Positions 16,335 through 24,578 of a stretch of DNA of 64,000 bases are shown here, one piece after another. Source of the DNA: UBA4636 sp045534575 (lineage in GTDB: Bacteria; Bacillota; Clostridia; Christensenellales; Borkfalkiaceae); the NCBI GenBank assembly GCA_045534575.1, contig JAZSJZ010000005.1, positions 1-64,000 of the forward strand, given 5' to 3'. Under the pieces are notes generated by a model. That model was not told where the DNA came from and did not search any database. It was given only the letters and a program-made list of their open reading frames with translations. How positions within the stretch are numbered: position 1 is the first letter of the stretch; the number at the start of each line of letters is the position of its first letter. Both the position numbers and the translations under genes were made by a program.

Positions 16335-17426
16335 ATGGAAATAGTAAACGTTTGCAAACAATTTAAAATCGAAGGCGAGTTTGTTAAAGCTAAAATTTTA
16401 ACGGCTGGCAACATAAACGCAACCTATAAAGTTACCTTTTCAAAAAACGGAAAGAACGAGCAATACGTAGTGCAAAAGATAAACAAGAACGTTTTCAAAA
16501 AACCCGAACAGGTTATGGAAAACATTATTGGAATATCAAATCACATTATCAAAAAACTTGAAAACCGCAATGAAGAGAGCGAAAGGTCTGTTCTTCACTA
16601 TCTTTCTACTAAAGATAACGTTTCTTATTACGTTGACGAAACGGGCGAATATTGGCGTTGCTATAAGTTTATTTCTAACTCAACAACTTACGATTTAACA
16701 ACCGACCTATTCGTTATCGAAGAAGCGGGAAAGGCTTTTGGTCAATTCCAAAAACTTCTTGCTGATTTCGATGCTTCAACGCTTTATGAGTCAATTCCAA
16801 ACTTCCACAACACCAAGAAGAGGTTTGTTGACTTTGAAGATAGCGTTAAGCTCGATGTCGCTGAAAGAGCTAGCGAGTGCGAGGCTGAAATTAAATATCT
16901 TTTAGGGCAAAAGGAGTTTGCTTCTAGCCTTTGCGTTGACCTTGAAAACGGGCTTTTGCCACTTCGCGTAACGCATAACGACACCAAGTGCAACAACGTT
17001 TTATTTGATGAAAAAACGGGCGAAGCGCTCGCCGTTATCGATCTTGATACCGTTATGCCCGGTCTTGTTTGCTACGACTATGGCGACGCAATCCGCTCTA
17101 TTGCTTCAACCTGCGCTGAGGACGAAGAAAATCTTGATTTAGTGAATATCGATTTAAATAAACTAAAAGCCTTCACTAAAGGTTTTGTTTCCAAGGTTGG
17201 AAAGAGCATAACTCAAAACGAGGTTGAATCGCTGTCAGTTGGAATTATCGTTATAACTTTAGAACTTGCTTCAAGGTTTTTGAAAGACTATCTTGACGGA
17301 GATACATATTTCAAGGTAACTAAGACTAAACATAATTTAATTAGAGCAAAGTGCCAAATCGCGCTTGCTAAAAAATTCCAAGAAAATTTTGAAACCATAA
17401 AGAAAATAATTGCTGAAAATCTTTAA
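16335..17426 (+). CDS. APH-fold kinase, N-acetylhexosamine 1-kinase-like
   Basis: About 363 aa with the aminoglycoside-phosphotransferase fold. The catalytic loop is RVTHNDTKCNNVLFD and the metal motif AVIDLDTVMPG. These match the NahK/LnpB family that phosphorylates GlcNAc/GalNAc at C1. ATG 16335 is chosen because it begins at the family's N-terminal helix; an upstream TTG at 16287 has no ribosome site. With galE next, the order resembles bifidobacterial lacto-N-biose/galacto-N-biose salvage, but no phosphorylase is in the window. The 130-base gap before it holds only a long-range hairpin. Confidence 0.82.
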   Translation: MEIVNVCKQFKIEGEFVKAKILTAGNINATYKVTFSKNGKNEQYVVQKINKNVFKKPEQVMENIIGISNHIIKKLENRNEESERSVLHYLSTKDNVSYYVDETGEYWRCYKFISNSTTYDLTTDLFVIEEAGKAFGQFQKLLADFDASTLYESIPNFHNTKKRFVDFEDSVKLDVAERASECEAEIKYLLGQKEFASSLCVDLENGLLPLRVTHNDTKCNNVLFDEKTGEALAVIDLDTVMPGLVCYDYGDAIRSIASTCAEDEENLDLVNIDLNKLKAFTKGFVSKVGKSITQNEVESLSVGIIVITLELASRFLKDYLDGDTYFKVTKTKHNLIRAKCQIALAKKFQENFETIKKIIAENL

Positions 17427-17460
17427 TTTAACTTGTAACTTAAGGCGAAAGGAGGGCATT

Positions 17461-18474
17461 ATGAAAAACATTTTAGTAACTGGTGGCGCTGGCTATATTG
17501 GTTCTCACACGATTATTGAACTTATGAGCGCTGGCTATAACGCTATCGTCGTTGACGATTTATCAAACAGTAAATATGAAGCCATTGAGCGCGTCGAAAA
17601 AATCACGGGCAAAAAGATTAAGTTTTATAAGGTTAGCATTTTAGATAAAGAAGGGCTTTCTAAAGTTTTTGAAGAAAACGATATTTATGCCGTTATCAAC
17701 TTTGCTGGCTTTAAGGCTGTTGGTGAATCGGTAAAAATGCCACTTGAATATTACCACAATAACGTAACAGGTATGTTAATTCTAGCTACGGTTATGAGAG
17801 AGTATAACTGCAAAAAACTTGTTTTCTCTTCTTCCGCTACCGTTTACGGCGATAAAAACCCTATTCCTTACGTTGAAGATATGCCACTTTCTGCAACTAA
17901 TCCTTATGGCTATACTAAATTAGTTATAGAATATATTTTAAAGGACCTTTATAAGAGTGATAACTCGTGGGATATTGCTATTTTAAGATATTTTAACCCA
18001 ATCGGTGCGCACCCATCTGGGCTTATTGGTGAAGACCCTAACGGAATTCCTAACAATCTTGCGCCGTATATTACAAAAGTTATAGTTGGAAAACTTCCTC
18101 ACCTTAACGTTTTTGGCGATGATTATAACACTCCAGACGGCACAGGCGTTAGAGATTATATTCACGTTGTTGACCTTGCTAGAGGGCACGTGGCTGCGAT
18201 CGATAATCTAAGTGGAAAAGGCTTGTTAGCCGTAAATCTAGGAACGGGAAGGGGGTATAGCGTTTTAGAAATTCTCCATTCTTTTGAAAAGGCGTGGGGC
18301 AAGAAAATTCCATATAAAATTGCACCAAGAAGAGATGGGGACATTGCTCAATGTTATGCTGATACAAGAAAAGCGAAAGAACTTTTAGGTTTTGAAACAA
18401 AACTTGGAATTGAACAAATGTGTAAAGACGCGCTTAACTTCCAACTTAAAAACCCTAACGGCTACGAAGACTAA
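17461..18474 (+). CDS. galE: UDP-glucose 4-epimerase GalE
   Basis: Interconverts UDP-Glc/UDP-Gal, and often the N-acetyl forms. 337 aa extended SDR: NAD motif TGGAGYIGSH at residues 6-15, catalytic YGYTK near 149, and the typical ILRYFNPIGAHPSG segment near 175. AGGAGGGC precedes the ATG by a few bases; the frame continues upstream but those codons are not part of the family. Last gene of the sugar operon. Confidence 0.95.
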   Translation: MKNILVTGGAGYIGSHTIIELMSAGYNAIVVDDLSNSKYEAIERVEKITGKKIKFYKVSILDKEGLSKVFEENDIYAVINFAGFKAVGESVKMPLEYYHNNVTGMLILATVMREYNCKKLVFSSSATVYGDKNPIPYVEDMPLSATNPYGYTKLVIEYILKDLYKSDNSWDIAILRYFNPIGAHPSGLIGEDPNGIPNNLAPYITKVIVGKLPHLNVFGDDYNTPDGTGVRDYIHVVDLARGHVAAIDNLSGKGLLAVNLGTGRGYSVLEILHSFEKAWGKKIPYKIAPRRDGDIAQCYADTRKAKELLGFETKLGIEQMCKDALNFQLKNPNGYED

Positions 18475-18511
18475 AAAGTTGCGTTAACGGGCTTATAGGC
18501 TGGCTTTTTGA
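18475..18511 (-). repeat. Dispersed gene-end motif, copy h, in hairpin
   Basis: Minus-strand reading CAGCCTATAAGCCCGTTAAC, flanked by AAAAAG and CTTTTT, so it can act as a terminator of galE. Confidence 0.65.
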
Positions 18512-18546
18512 ATAAATTTAATAAAATTTTTACTAAAGAATTAACC

Positions 18547-18574
18547 AAAAAACGCTTAATTTGAGCGTTTTTTT
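18547..18574 (+). terminator. Second terminator after galE
   Basis: AAACGCT-TAATTTG-AGCGTTTTTTT. Confidence 0.85.
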
Positions 18575-18614
18575 GTTGGAGAAAAATGATTAAAGCAAAA
18601 AGGAGGTAAAAGTT

Positions 18615-19784
18615 GTGAGATCGCACGCGCACGCAAAAGTGCACCATAGAGTGCATAATAATTTTAACGCGCTTCAAAAAACAAAAATTATAGAATTTTT
18701 GAAAAAGAACGTGGTTATGGAAATTGCGTTTTGCCTTGCGTTAATTTCTAGTTTTTTCGTGCCGATAGATAGCGAATATATAAACTATTTCGATTTCAAA
18801 ACGCTAACTTGTTTATTTTGCACGCTAGCCGTAGTTTGTGCTCTAAAAAACGTTAGATTTTTCTATCTTTTAGCGCAAAAAACGGTAGCGATTTTCAAAA
18901 ATTCAAGAGCGTGTATTCTTGCATTAACCTACGTTACGTTTATTGGCTCAATGCTTATTGCTAACGATATGGCGCTTTTAACTTTTCTTCCGCTTGGCTT
19001 TGTTGTTCTAAGTTCAACAAACAAGCAAAAATATATGGCGTTTACTTTTATTATGCAAAACGTTTCGGCAAACCTTGGTGGCATGCTAACGCCGTTTGGA
19101 AACCCTCAAAACTTATATCTATATTCGAAATTCAATATTCCAACTCTAGAGTTTATTAAAATTATGGCAATCCCGTTTGCCGTATCGATTGCGCTTTTAA
19201 CGCTCTGCTGTTTTATTTTTGTAAAAAAGGAAGAACTTGAGTTTTTCGACGAGAAGATAAAACTCGAGCCAAAACGCACTGCGCTTTATATTGCTCTATT
19301 TGCTCTATCAATTATTATAGTTTTTAGGCTCGTTCATTATCTTATAGGTTTAGCGGTGATTTTTGCAGTGTTACTTTTCGTTGATAGGTCGGCGTTAAAA
19401 AAGGTTGACTATCCACTACTTCTAACTTTCCTGTTCTTCTTCATTTTTGCGGGAAACACGTCAAGAATTGAGGCGGTTAGAGAAGTTTTTACATATCTTT
19501 TGCAAAAAAACACGCTAATTTTTAGCATAATGTCTTGCCAAGTTATAAGCAACGTGCCGTCAGCCATATTATTATCGCAGTTTACAACTAACTATCAAGC
19601 ACTTCTTCTTGGCGTAAACGTGGGCGGAGTTGGCACGATAATTTCATCTTTAGCAAGCCTTATAACGTTTAGAGAATATCTTTCGCACAACAAGGGAAAG
19701 GCGGTAAGTTATCTTTTAAAATTTTCGGCTTTTAACTTCTTCTTTTTAATTGTTTTAACCGCACTTTGTCTATTTATTGTATAA
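18615..19784 (+). CDS. SLC13/ArsB-NhaD superfamily permease
   Basis: 389 aa with about ten membrane helices. The repeat-loop motifs ANLGGMLTPFGNPQN near residue 154 and ISNVPSAILLSQ near 312 are typical of ion-transporter superfamily permeases that co-transport sodium with dicarboxylates or other anions. Substrate unknown. The start is GTG 18615 behind AAGGAGG with nine bases spacing. The N-terminus is rich in histidine and basic residues (MRSHAHAKVHHRVHNN), which is odd and may be cytoplasmic. Single gene. Confidence 0.8.
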   Translation: MRSHAHAKVHHRVHNNFNALQKTKIIEFLKKNVVMEIAFCLALISSFFVPIDSEYINYFDFKTLTCLFCTLAVVCALKNVRFFYLLAQKTVAIFKNSRACILALTYVTFIGSMLIANDMALLTFLPLGFVVLSSTNKQKYMAFTFIMQNVSANLGGMLTPFGNPQNLYLYSKFNIPTLEFIKIMAIPFAVSIALLTLCCFIFVKKEELEFFDEKIKLEPKRTALYIALFALSIIIVFRLVHYLIGLAVIFAVLLFVDRSALKKVDYPLLLTFLFFFIFAGNTSRIEAVREVFTYLLQKNTLIFSIMSCQVISNVPSAILLSQFTTNYQALLLGVNVGGVGTIISSLASLITFREYLSHNKGKAVSYLLKFSAFNFFFLIVLTALCLFIV

Positions 19785-19830
19785 CCTTAATATAATTTTT
19801 CATTTATTCGGTAAAAAAGCCCAATTTAAA

Positions 19831-19859
19831 TTGAAAAAATAAAATAAATGATATATAAT
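19831..19859 (+). promoter_or_regulatory. Promoter of decarboxylase-beta operon
   Basis: TTGAAA and TATAAT, 17 bp apart. Confidence 0.8.
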
Positions 19860-19892
19860 TATGAAAAATAAAATTAAATCTTAAGGAGAATT

Positions 19893-21044
19893 ATGGACGT
19901 TCTTAATCTGCTTGCGTTTGACGTAATGAAAGATTTTATCGAGCCGATTTTCGGTAACTTTGCCAACTTCGATATTAGAATGATTGGTATGTGGATAATC
20001 GGCGCAATTCTAATTTTCTTGGCTATCAAGAAAGATATGGAGCCAGCGCTACTATTGCCTATGGGCTTTGGCGCAATTTTGGTTAACTTGCCACTCTCTG
20101 GCGCAATAACCCAAGGCTTAGAACACGGTCCGCTCTCGATTTTATTCGATGCGGGCGTATCAAACGAGTTATTCCCGCTTCTTCTTTTCATTGGTATTGG
20201 CGCTATGATTGACTTTGAACCGCTTTTAACCAATCCAAAACTTATGCTATTTGGCGCGGCGGCTCAGTTTGGTATTTTTATGACGCTCACCTTAGCGTCG
20301 TTGTTCTTCCCTATTAAAGACGCTGCTTCAATCGCTATTATCGGCGCGGCAGACGGTCCTACTTCTATCTACGTTGCAACGGTTTTCGGCTCAAAATATC
20401 TTCCTGCAATCATCGTTGCCGCTTATTCCTATATGGCTTTAGTTCCAATCGTTCAACCGCCTATTATCAAGGCTTTAACGACTAAGAAAGAACGCTTAAT
20501 TAGGATGAATTACACTGGCAAAAAAGTTTCTAAACTTACTAAAATTTTGTTCCCAATCGTCGTTACTATTATCACGGGTATCATCTCGCCAAAATCTGTT
20601 GCGCTCATAGGCTTCTTGATGTTTGGTAACTTAATTAGAGAATGCGCGGTTTTAGATTCGCTTTCCGAAACGGCTCAAAAAACCTTGGCAAATCTTATCA
20701 CCTTGCTTTTAGGTATAACGGTTGCTAGCCAAATGACTTATGACGCGTTCTTAAACTGGGAAACGCTTCTTATCTTAGCGTTAGGCCTATTAGCGTTCGT
20801 ATTCGATACGGCAGGTGGCGTAATGTTTGCGAAGTTCTTAAACCTTTTCTCAAAGAAAAAGATAAACCCAATGATTGGCGCGGCTGGTATTTCAGCGTTC
20901 CCAATGTCTGCTAGAGTAATTCACAAAATGGGTTTAAAAGAAGACCCTCAAAACTATCTTTTAATGCACGCAGTAGGCGTAAACGTTTCAGGTCAAATCG
21001 CATCGATTATCGCTGGCGGTATGATTTTGAACTTCTTTGCGTAA
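19893..21044 (+). CDS. Sodium-pumping decarboxylase beta subunit (OadB/GcdB family)
   Basis: 383 aa, about eleven membrane helices. Family motifs: GIGAMIDFEPLLTNPK near 109, AADGPTSIYVA near 150, and GVNVSGQIASIIAGG near 365. In known systems this subunit drives Na+ export coupled to decarboxylation of a biotin-bound carboxyl group. Only a small membrane protein follows; alpha and biotin-carrier subunits are absent here and must be supplied from elsewhere if it is a working pump. It is preceded by AAGGAG and its own promoter. Confidence 0.9.
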   Translation: MDVLNLLAFDVMKDFIEPIFGNFANFDIRMIGMWIIGAILIFLAIKKDMEPALLLPMGFGAILVNLPLSGAITQGLEHGPLSILFDAGVSNELFPLLLFIGIGAMIDFEPLLTNPKLMLFGAAAQFGIFMTLTLASLFFPIKDAASIAIIGAADGPTSIYVATVFGSKYLPAIIVAAYSYMALVPIVQPPIIKALTTKKERLIRMNYTGKKVSKLTKILFPIVVTIITGIISPKSVALIGFLMFGNLIRECAVLDSLSETAQKTLANLITLLLGITVASQMTYDAFLNWETLLILALGLLAFVFDTAGGVMFAKFLNLFSKKKINPMIGAAGISAFPMSARVIHKMGLKEDPQNYLLMHAVGVNVSGQIASIIAGGMILNFFA

Positions 21045-21055
21045 GGAGGTAAATT

Positions 21056-21214
21056 ATGAACTGGGATGCTTTTTTAGGTTCTTTTAAATATATGCTAGTT
21101 GGTATGCTCGGCATATTTATAGTTACCGCAATTATCATTTGTTGCATTTATCTTTTTAACTTCGCAATCTCTAAATTTACCGAAAAGAAAGACGAAGAAA
21201 ACAAACAAGAATAA
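21056..21214 (+). CDS. Small single-helix protein, OadG-like
   Basis: 52 aa: one membrane helix (LVGMLGIFIVTAIIICCIYL) followed by a charged tail (KFTEKKDEENKQE). It starts twelve bases after the beta subunit behind AAGGAGG. The layout matches OadG/gamma subunits, which anchor and assemble the decarboxylase, so that is the likely role. Sequence alone is too short to prove the family. Confidence 0.75.
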   Translation: MNWDAFLGSFKYMLVGMLGIFIVTAIIICCIYLFNFAISKFTEKKDEENKQE

Positions 21215-21222
21215 AATAAAAC

Positions 21223-21258
21223 ACCGATAGAAAATTCGTTTTCTATCGGTATTTTTTT
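21223..21258 (+). terminator. Strong intrinsic terminator
   Basis: ACCGATAGAAAA-TTCG-TTTTCTATCGGT, then ATTTTTTT. Twelve-pair stem. Confidence 0.95.
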
Positions 21259-21288
21259 GCATAAAACTAAATCGTTAAAAAATCAAAA

Positions 21289-21320
21289 ACCGCCCGATAA
21301 TGAACTTATAGGCGGTCTTT
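21289..21320 (-). repeat. Dispersed gene-end motif, copy i, as terminator
   Basis: Minus-strand reading CGCCTATAAGTTCATTATC closed by ACCGCC and GGCGGT arms; sits between convergent genes and could end transcription both ways. Confidence 0.75.
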
Positions 21321-21352
21321 TGTTTGTTTTTTAGTTGTTTTTTATCAAGTTT

Positions 21353-22726
21353 TTAAGCGTAATTAAAGGTTGCGATTGAAATTATTAAAAGTAGAAGTAT
21401 AATAACAGGCAAAACGTATTTAAAATAAACTCTCATCCACGACTTAACCTTCATGCCCTTGCCTTGGTTTGCTTCCGTAATGAAATTATCCCAGCCCCAG
21501 CCACGCTTAGAAGTGCAGAAAAGAACGAAGGTTAGCGAGCCTAGAGGTAAAATTACGTTGCTTAGAATAAAATCTTCTAAATCCATAACAGTTGAGCCTT
21601 GCCCGAAAGGCGTAAAGCCCGATAAAACGTTAAAGCCTAAAACGCACGGAATAGATAAAACGAAAATTCCAACGCCACAAATTAGGCTTATTTGCCAGCG
21701 TTTAAGTTTGCATAAATCTTCAATGCACGCAACCACGTTTTCAAACACGGCAAACATGGTAGAAAAAGCCGCAAAAGATAGGAAGATGAAAAAGAGTGTG
21801 CCCCAAAAATTCCCTAGTGGCATATTTGCAAAAATTTGCGGAAGCGTTTCAAAAATAAGAGGCGGTCCGCTTGCAACTTGACCATTATTATAGGTAAAGC
21901 ACGCTGGGAAAATAATAAGTCCGGACATTACAGCCACTCCCGTATCTAAAAGCGCAATGTTAACGCTCTCGCCAAGAAGCGACCTATCTTTATTTATATA
22001 ACTGCCAAAAATTGCCATCGAGCCAATGCCAAGGCTTAGCGTAAAGAACGCTTGACTCATAGCACCCGTTATGATTTTAAAAATGCCAACGCTCTCTAAC
22101 GATTCAAAATTAGGAACAAGATAAAACTTAAGCCCTTCCGCTGAGTTTGACATAGTAAAGCCGTTAATTGCTAAAACTATCATAATAATAAGAAGGGTTA
22201 GCATCATAAACTTGCTTATTTTCTCTAGGCTGTTTTGAACGCCGAAAGAACACACCAGCGTGCAAAGTGCCATAACGATTAAAACTACTAAAATTTGAGG
22301 GGCGGGAGAGCCTATCATTTGCCCGAACGCTGAAGAAATTTGTAAAGAGCTTAAGCCGTTAAACTCGCCCGTTGCCATTTTAAATAAATACTGCAAAAGC
22401 CAGCCCGTAACCGATGAGTAAAAACACAAAAGCAAAATATTTGCAAAAAGTGCAACAAACCCGTGCCAGCGCCACCTAGTTTTTGGTGACTTTAGCGTTT
22501 GATAAAGTTTTACGGGGCTTTTTTGGCTAGCCCTTCCTAACGCAAATTCCATAGTTAGAACGGGAATACCTATCATCACGAGGAAAATAAGGTAAATCAA
22601 AACGAAAAGTCCACCCCCGTTTTGACCGACCATATAAGGAAACTTCCAAACGTTCCCAACGCCTATGGCGCAACCTGCGCTAAGAAGAATAAAACCAAGC
22701 CTAGAGCCTAATTTTTGTCTGTCCAT
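21353..22726 (-). CDS. Sodium-dependent transporter, NSS/SNF family
   Basis: 457 aa with eleven to twelve membrane helices. The N-terminal sodium/substrate motif SRLGFILLSAGCAIGVGNVW is characteristic of the neurotransmitter:sodium symporter family, which in bacteria imports amino acids such as tryptophan, leucine or tyrosine. The substrate cannot be assigned. A long open frame on the opposite strand inside this gene is a shadow. Confidence 0.92.
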   Translation of the reverse strand: MDRQKLGSRLGFILLSAGCAIGVGNVWKFPYMVGQNGGGLFVLIYLIFLVMIGIPVLTMEFALGRASQKSPVKLYQTLKSPKTRWRWHGFVALFANILLLCFYSSVTGWLLQYLFKMATGEFNGLSSLQISSAFGQMIGSPAPQILVVLIVMALCTLVCSFGVQNSLEKISKFMMLTLLIIMIVLAINGFTMSNSAEGLKFYLVPNFESLESVGIFKIITGAMSQAFFTLSLGIGSMAIFGSYINKDRSLLGESVNIALLDTGVAVMSGLIIFPACFTYNNGQVASGPPLIFETLPQIFANMPLGNFWGTLFFIFLSFAAFSTMFAVFENVVACIEDLCKLKRWQISLICGVGIFVLSIPCVLGFNVLSGFTPFGQGSTVMDLEDFILSNVILPLGSLTFVLFCTSKRGWGWDNFITEANQGKGMKVKSWMRVYFKYVLPVIILLLLIISIATFNYA

Positions 22727-22758
22727 AACAATTCCTTAGTTAAAAATTTAACCAAAAC

Positions 22759-22787
22759 ATTTTAGCATAACCAAAAAATATAGTCAA
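22759..22787 (-). promoter_or_regulatory. Promoter of NSS transporter
   Basis: TTGACT and TAAAAT on the minus strand, 17 bp apart. Confidence 0.75.
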
Positions 22788-22870
22788 GCAATAAAATATT
22801 TAGATTAAAATTCTACGTTTTTGCGTTTTATTATTTGAAAATGGTAAAAAACAAATTAGAAAGAAAAAAG

Positions 22871-22900
22871 CAAAAAACAGCCCTATAAAAGGCTGTTTTG
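22871..22900 (-). terminator. Terminator after MORN gene
   Basis: AAAACAGCC and GGCTGTTTT stem; T-run on the minus strand. Confidence 0.85.
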
Positions 22901-22940
22901 TTAATATTTTGTCTTAAAACAAAGTTCAAAAAAGCAAGTT

Positions 22941-23357
22941 TTAACCTACAGGCTCACCGTTTCTAAACGTGCCACGGAAAACGAGATGCCCATATCTATC
23001 GTAAAACGCACCTTGACCGCTCATTTGTCCGTAAGAAAAACTGCCGTCGTATTTCGCGCCGTCATAGAAGGTTAGAACGCCTCTGCCGTGCATATAACCG
23101 TTATAAAAATCACCGCTATATCTATCGCCGTCGGGAGAGAGGAAGGTGCCCTTTCCTTGTTTCATGCCGTTTTGCCAATCGCCGTCATAATAACCGCCTG
23201 CGCGATAGGTCATTTTGCCTTTGCCGTGTTGCTTGCCGTTTTGCCAATAACCTTCATACTTATCACCGCTAGGCGAAGAATATACGCCGTAGCCGTGAGG
23301 GAAGTTGCTAGAATTTAGAGCGCCGTCATAATAACCGCCGTTGAAATTTATTCTCAT
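22941..23357 (-). CDS. MORN-repeat protein
   Basis: 138 aa made almost wholly of about five or six MORN repeats of roughly 23 residues, each with the pattern GDxYxGxWxNGxxxGxGxxxY (for example YEGYWQNGKQHGKGKMTY). No signal peptide or enzymatic domain. MORN arrays form elongated beta structures that bind lipids or proteins; some bacterial members are toxin-immunity or scaffold proteins, but nothing here decides. Own promoter and terminator, so an independent gene. Confidence 0.88.
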   Translation of the reverse strand: MRINFNGGYYDGALNSSNFPHGYGVYSSPSGDKYEGYWQNGKQHGKGKMTYRAGGYYDGDWQNGMKQGKGTFLSPDGDRYSGDFYNGYMHGRGVLTFYDGAKYDGSFSYGQMSGQGAFYDRYGHLVFRGTFRNGEPVG

Positions 23358-23398
23358 AAAATTTCTCCTTTTTGTTTGCTTTTTGGTTTAATAAAAAT

Positions 23399-23427
23399 AT
23401 TATAGCAAAGTTTTACGTTTTAGTCAA
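23399..23427 (-). promoter_or_regulatory. Promoter of MORN gene
   Basis: TTGACT and TATAAT on the minus strand, 17 bp apart. Confidence 0.85.
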
Positions 23428-23467
23428 GTAAAGCCGAAAATTTGATAAAAATAACGTTTTTCTGCTG

Positions 23468-23496
23468 TTGATTTTTGCTTAATTTAGTGGTATAAT
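23468..23496 (+). promoter_or_regulatory. Promoter of DUF1292 gene
   Basis: TTGATT and TATAAT, 17 bp apart, divergent from the MORN promoter. Confidence 0.8.
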
Positions 23497-23522
23497 AAGA
23501 AAAAACTTTTAGGAGAACTAAA

Positions 23523-23837
23523 ATGATTGACGAAAAGAACAACAACAATATTGAAGATTTAGCTAATGACGATATCGTAACCTTGCGCTCGGCAACCGGC
23601 GAAGATATCGACTTCGTTGAAATTGCAGGCATTGCGCACGACGGCAATTTTTACGCTATTTTGCAACCCGTTGAACTTCTTGAAGGTATGAGTAGCGATG
23701 AGGCTTTAGTTTTCAAAGTAACTCGTGGCGAGGATGGCGAAGATAGGTTTGAAATTGAACTTGACGATGATATTATCGAAGCGGTTTTTGCTGAATATAA
23801 TAGGCTTTGGGAAGAACAAAACAAAAACAATCAATAA
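23523..23837 (+). CDS. DUF1292-family small acidic protein
   Basis: 104 aa, acidic. The segment DIVTLRSATGEDIDFVEIAGI, then FYAILQPVELLEGMSSDEALVF and DRFEIELDDDIIEAVFAEYNRL, is the DUF1292 (YrzB-like) pattern common next to housekeeping genes of Bacillota. Function unknown; no catalytic motif and no export signal. AGGAG precedes the ATG. Confidence 0.85.
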   Translation: MIDEKNNNNIEDLANDDIVTLRSATGEDIDFVEIAGIAHDGNFYAILQPVELLEGMSSDEALVFKVTRGEDGEDRFEIELDDDIIEAVFAEYNRLWEEQNKNNQ

Positions 23838-23942
23838 AATTTTATTCAAAATTAAAAAATTTTAAAAAACTTGAAACAAAACAGACTAATTGTTCGTCTT
23901 ATTAATTGAAAACACTTAAAATTTAAAGCTGGTTAGGAAGAT

Positions 23943-24485
23943 ATGAAGGAAAAAAGGTTTATTATTGCCATTTTAGCAATGCTAACAATATTTTTATTAT
24001 CTTCGTGCCAAAATGTTTACGGTTCATTGCACGGTGGCAGGGATAATGCAAGCTCGTCGTCTTGCAAGAATAGTTTTGACGAACAATTTTTAGTTGAGTT
24101 TCAAGTTTTTAAGTTTAGAGATCGTTCTAACGGAAAAGGCATATTTGATAAGAGTGTTATTAACTCCTATGCTGAACTTTGTGAACTTAAAGAAATCTAC
24201 GAAACTGACTCACAAGAATATTTGTTTTTAAACGATATTGTTGAAAGTGATTTAAACAACAAAACGATATTACTTTTGCACTTTTACGAAAATTCAGGTT
24301 CTATTCAAATAAACATTGAGAAGTTAAGCGTAAATGAAGGTTGCGTAGAAATTTACGTTAAAAAAACTATCCCGCTAATTGGCACTTGCGATATGTGTGC
24401 TTGGAATATTTTTATTGTTACAGATAAGGTTGAACTAATTAACAACTTTGAGTGCTATGTTGATACTCAATTTCTAAGTGAGTAA
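23943..24485 (+). CDS. Putative lipoprotein, unknown function
   Basis: 180 aa. Lipoprotein signal with a hydrophobic stretch and a lipobox LSSC, the lipidated cysteine being C22. The mature part starts with a short serine-rich linker (SSSSC) and then a beta-rich domain of about 130 residues containing a CDMC motif near residue 151. I do not recognise the domain. It is followed by a repeat/terminator and a second lipoprotein, the serpin. Confidence 0.7.
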   Translation: MKEKRFIIAILAMLTIFLLSSCQNVYGSLHGGRDNASSSSCKNSFDEQFLVEFQVFKFRDRSNGKGIFDKSVINSYAELCELKEIYETDSQEYLFLNDIVESDLNNKTILLLHFYENSGSIQINIEKLSVNEGCVEIYVKKTIPLIGTCDMCAWNIFIVTDKVELINNFECYVDTQFLSE

Positions 24486-24511
24486 TAAGAAATATTTTGT
24501 GATTGTTTTTT

Positions 24512-24547
24512 AAAAGTGCGCCTATAACTTCATTATCGGCAACTTTT
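24512..24547 (+). repeat. Dispersed gene-end motif, copy j, as terminator
   Basis: CGCCTATAACTTCATTATC closed by AAAAGT and ACTTTT arms with inner TGC/GCA pairs. Confidence 0.75.
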
Positions 24548-24578
24548 AAAAAGTTTTTTAAATAAAGGGGGGTAAGTT

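Noticed and set aside
19861..19884. Seven-codon leader peptide before the decarboxylase beta gene
   Set aside because: It overlaps the likely transcription start and has no ribosome site.
21453..21881. 142-codon open frame on the plus strand
   Set aside because: Fully inside the NSS transporter on the other strand; composition follows that gene.
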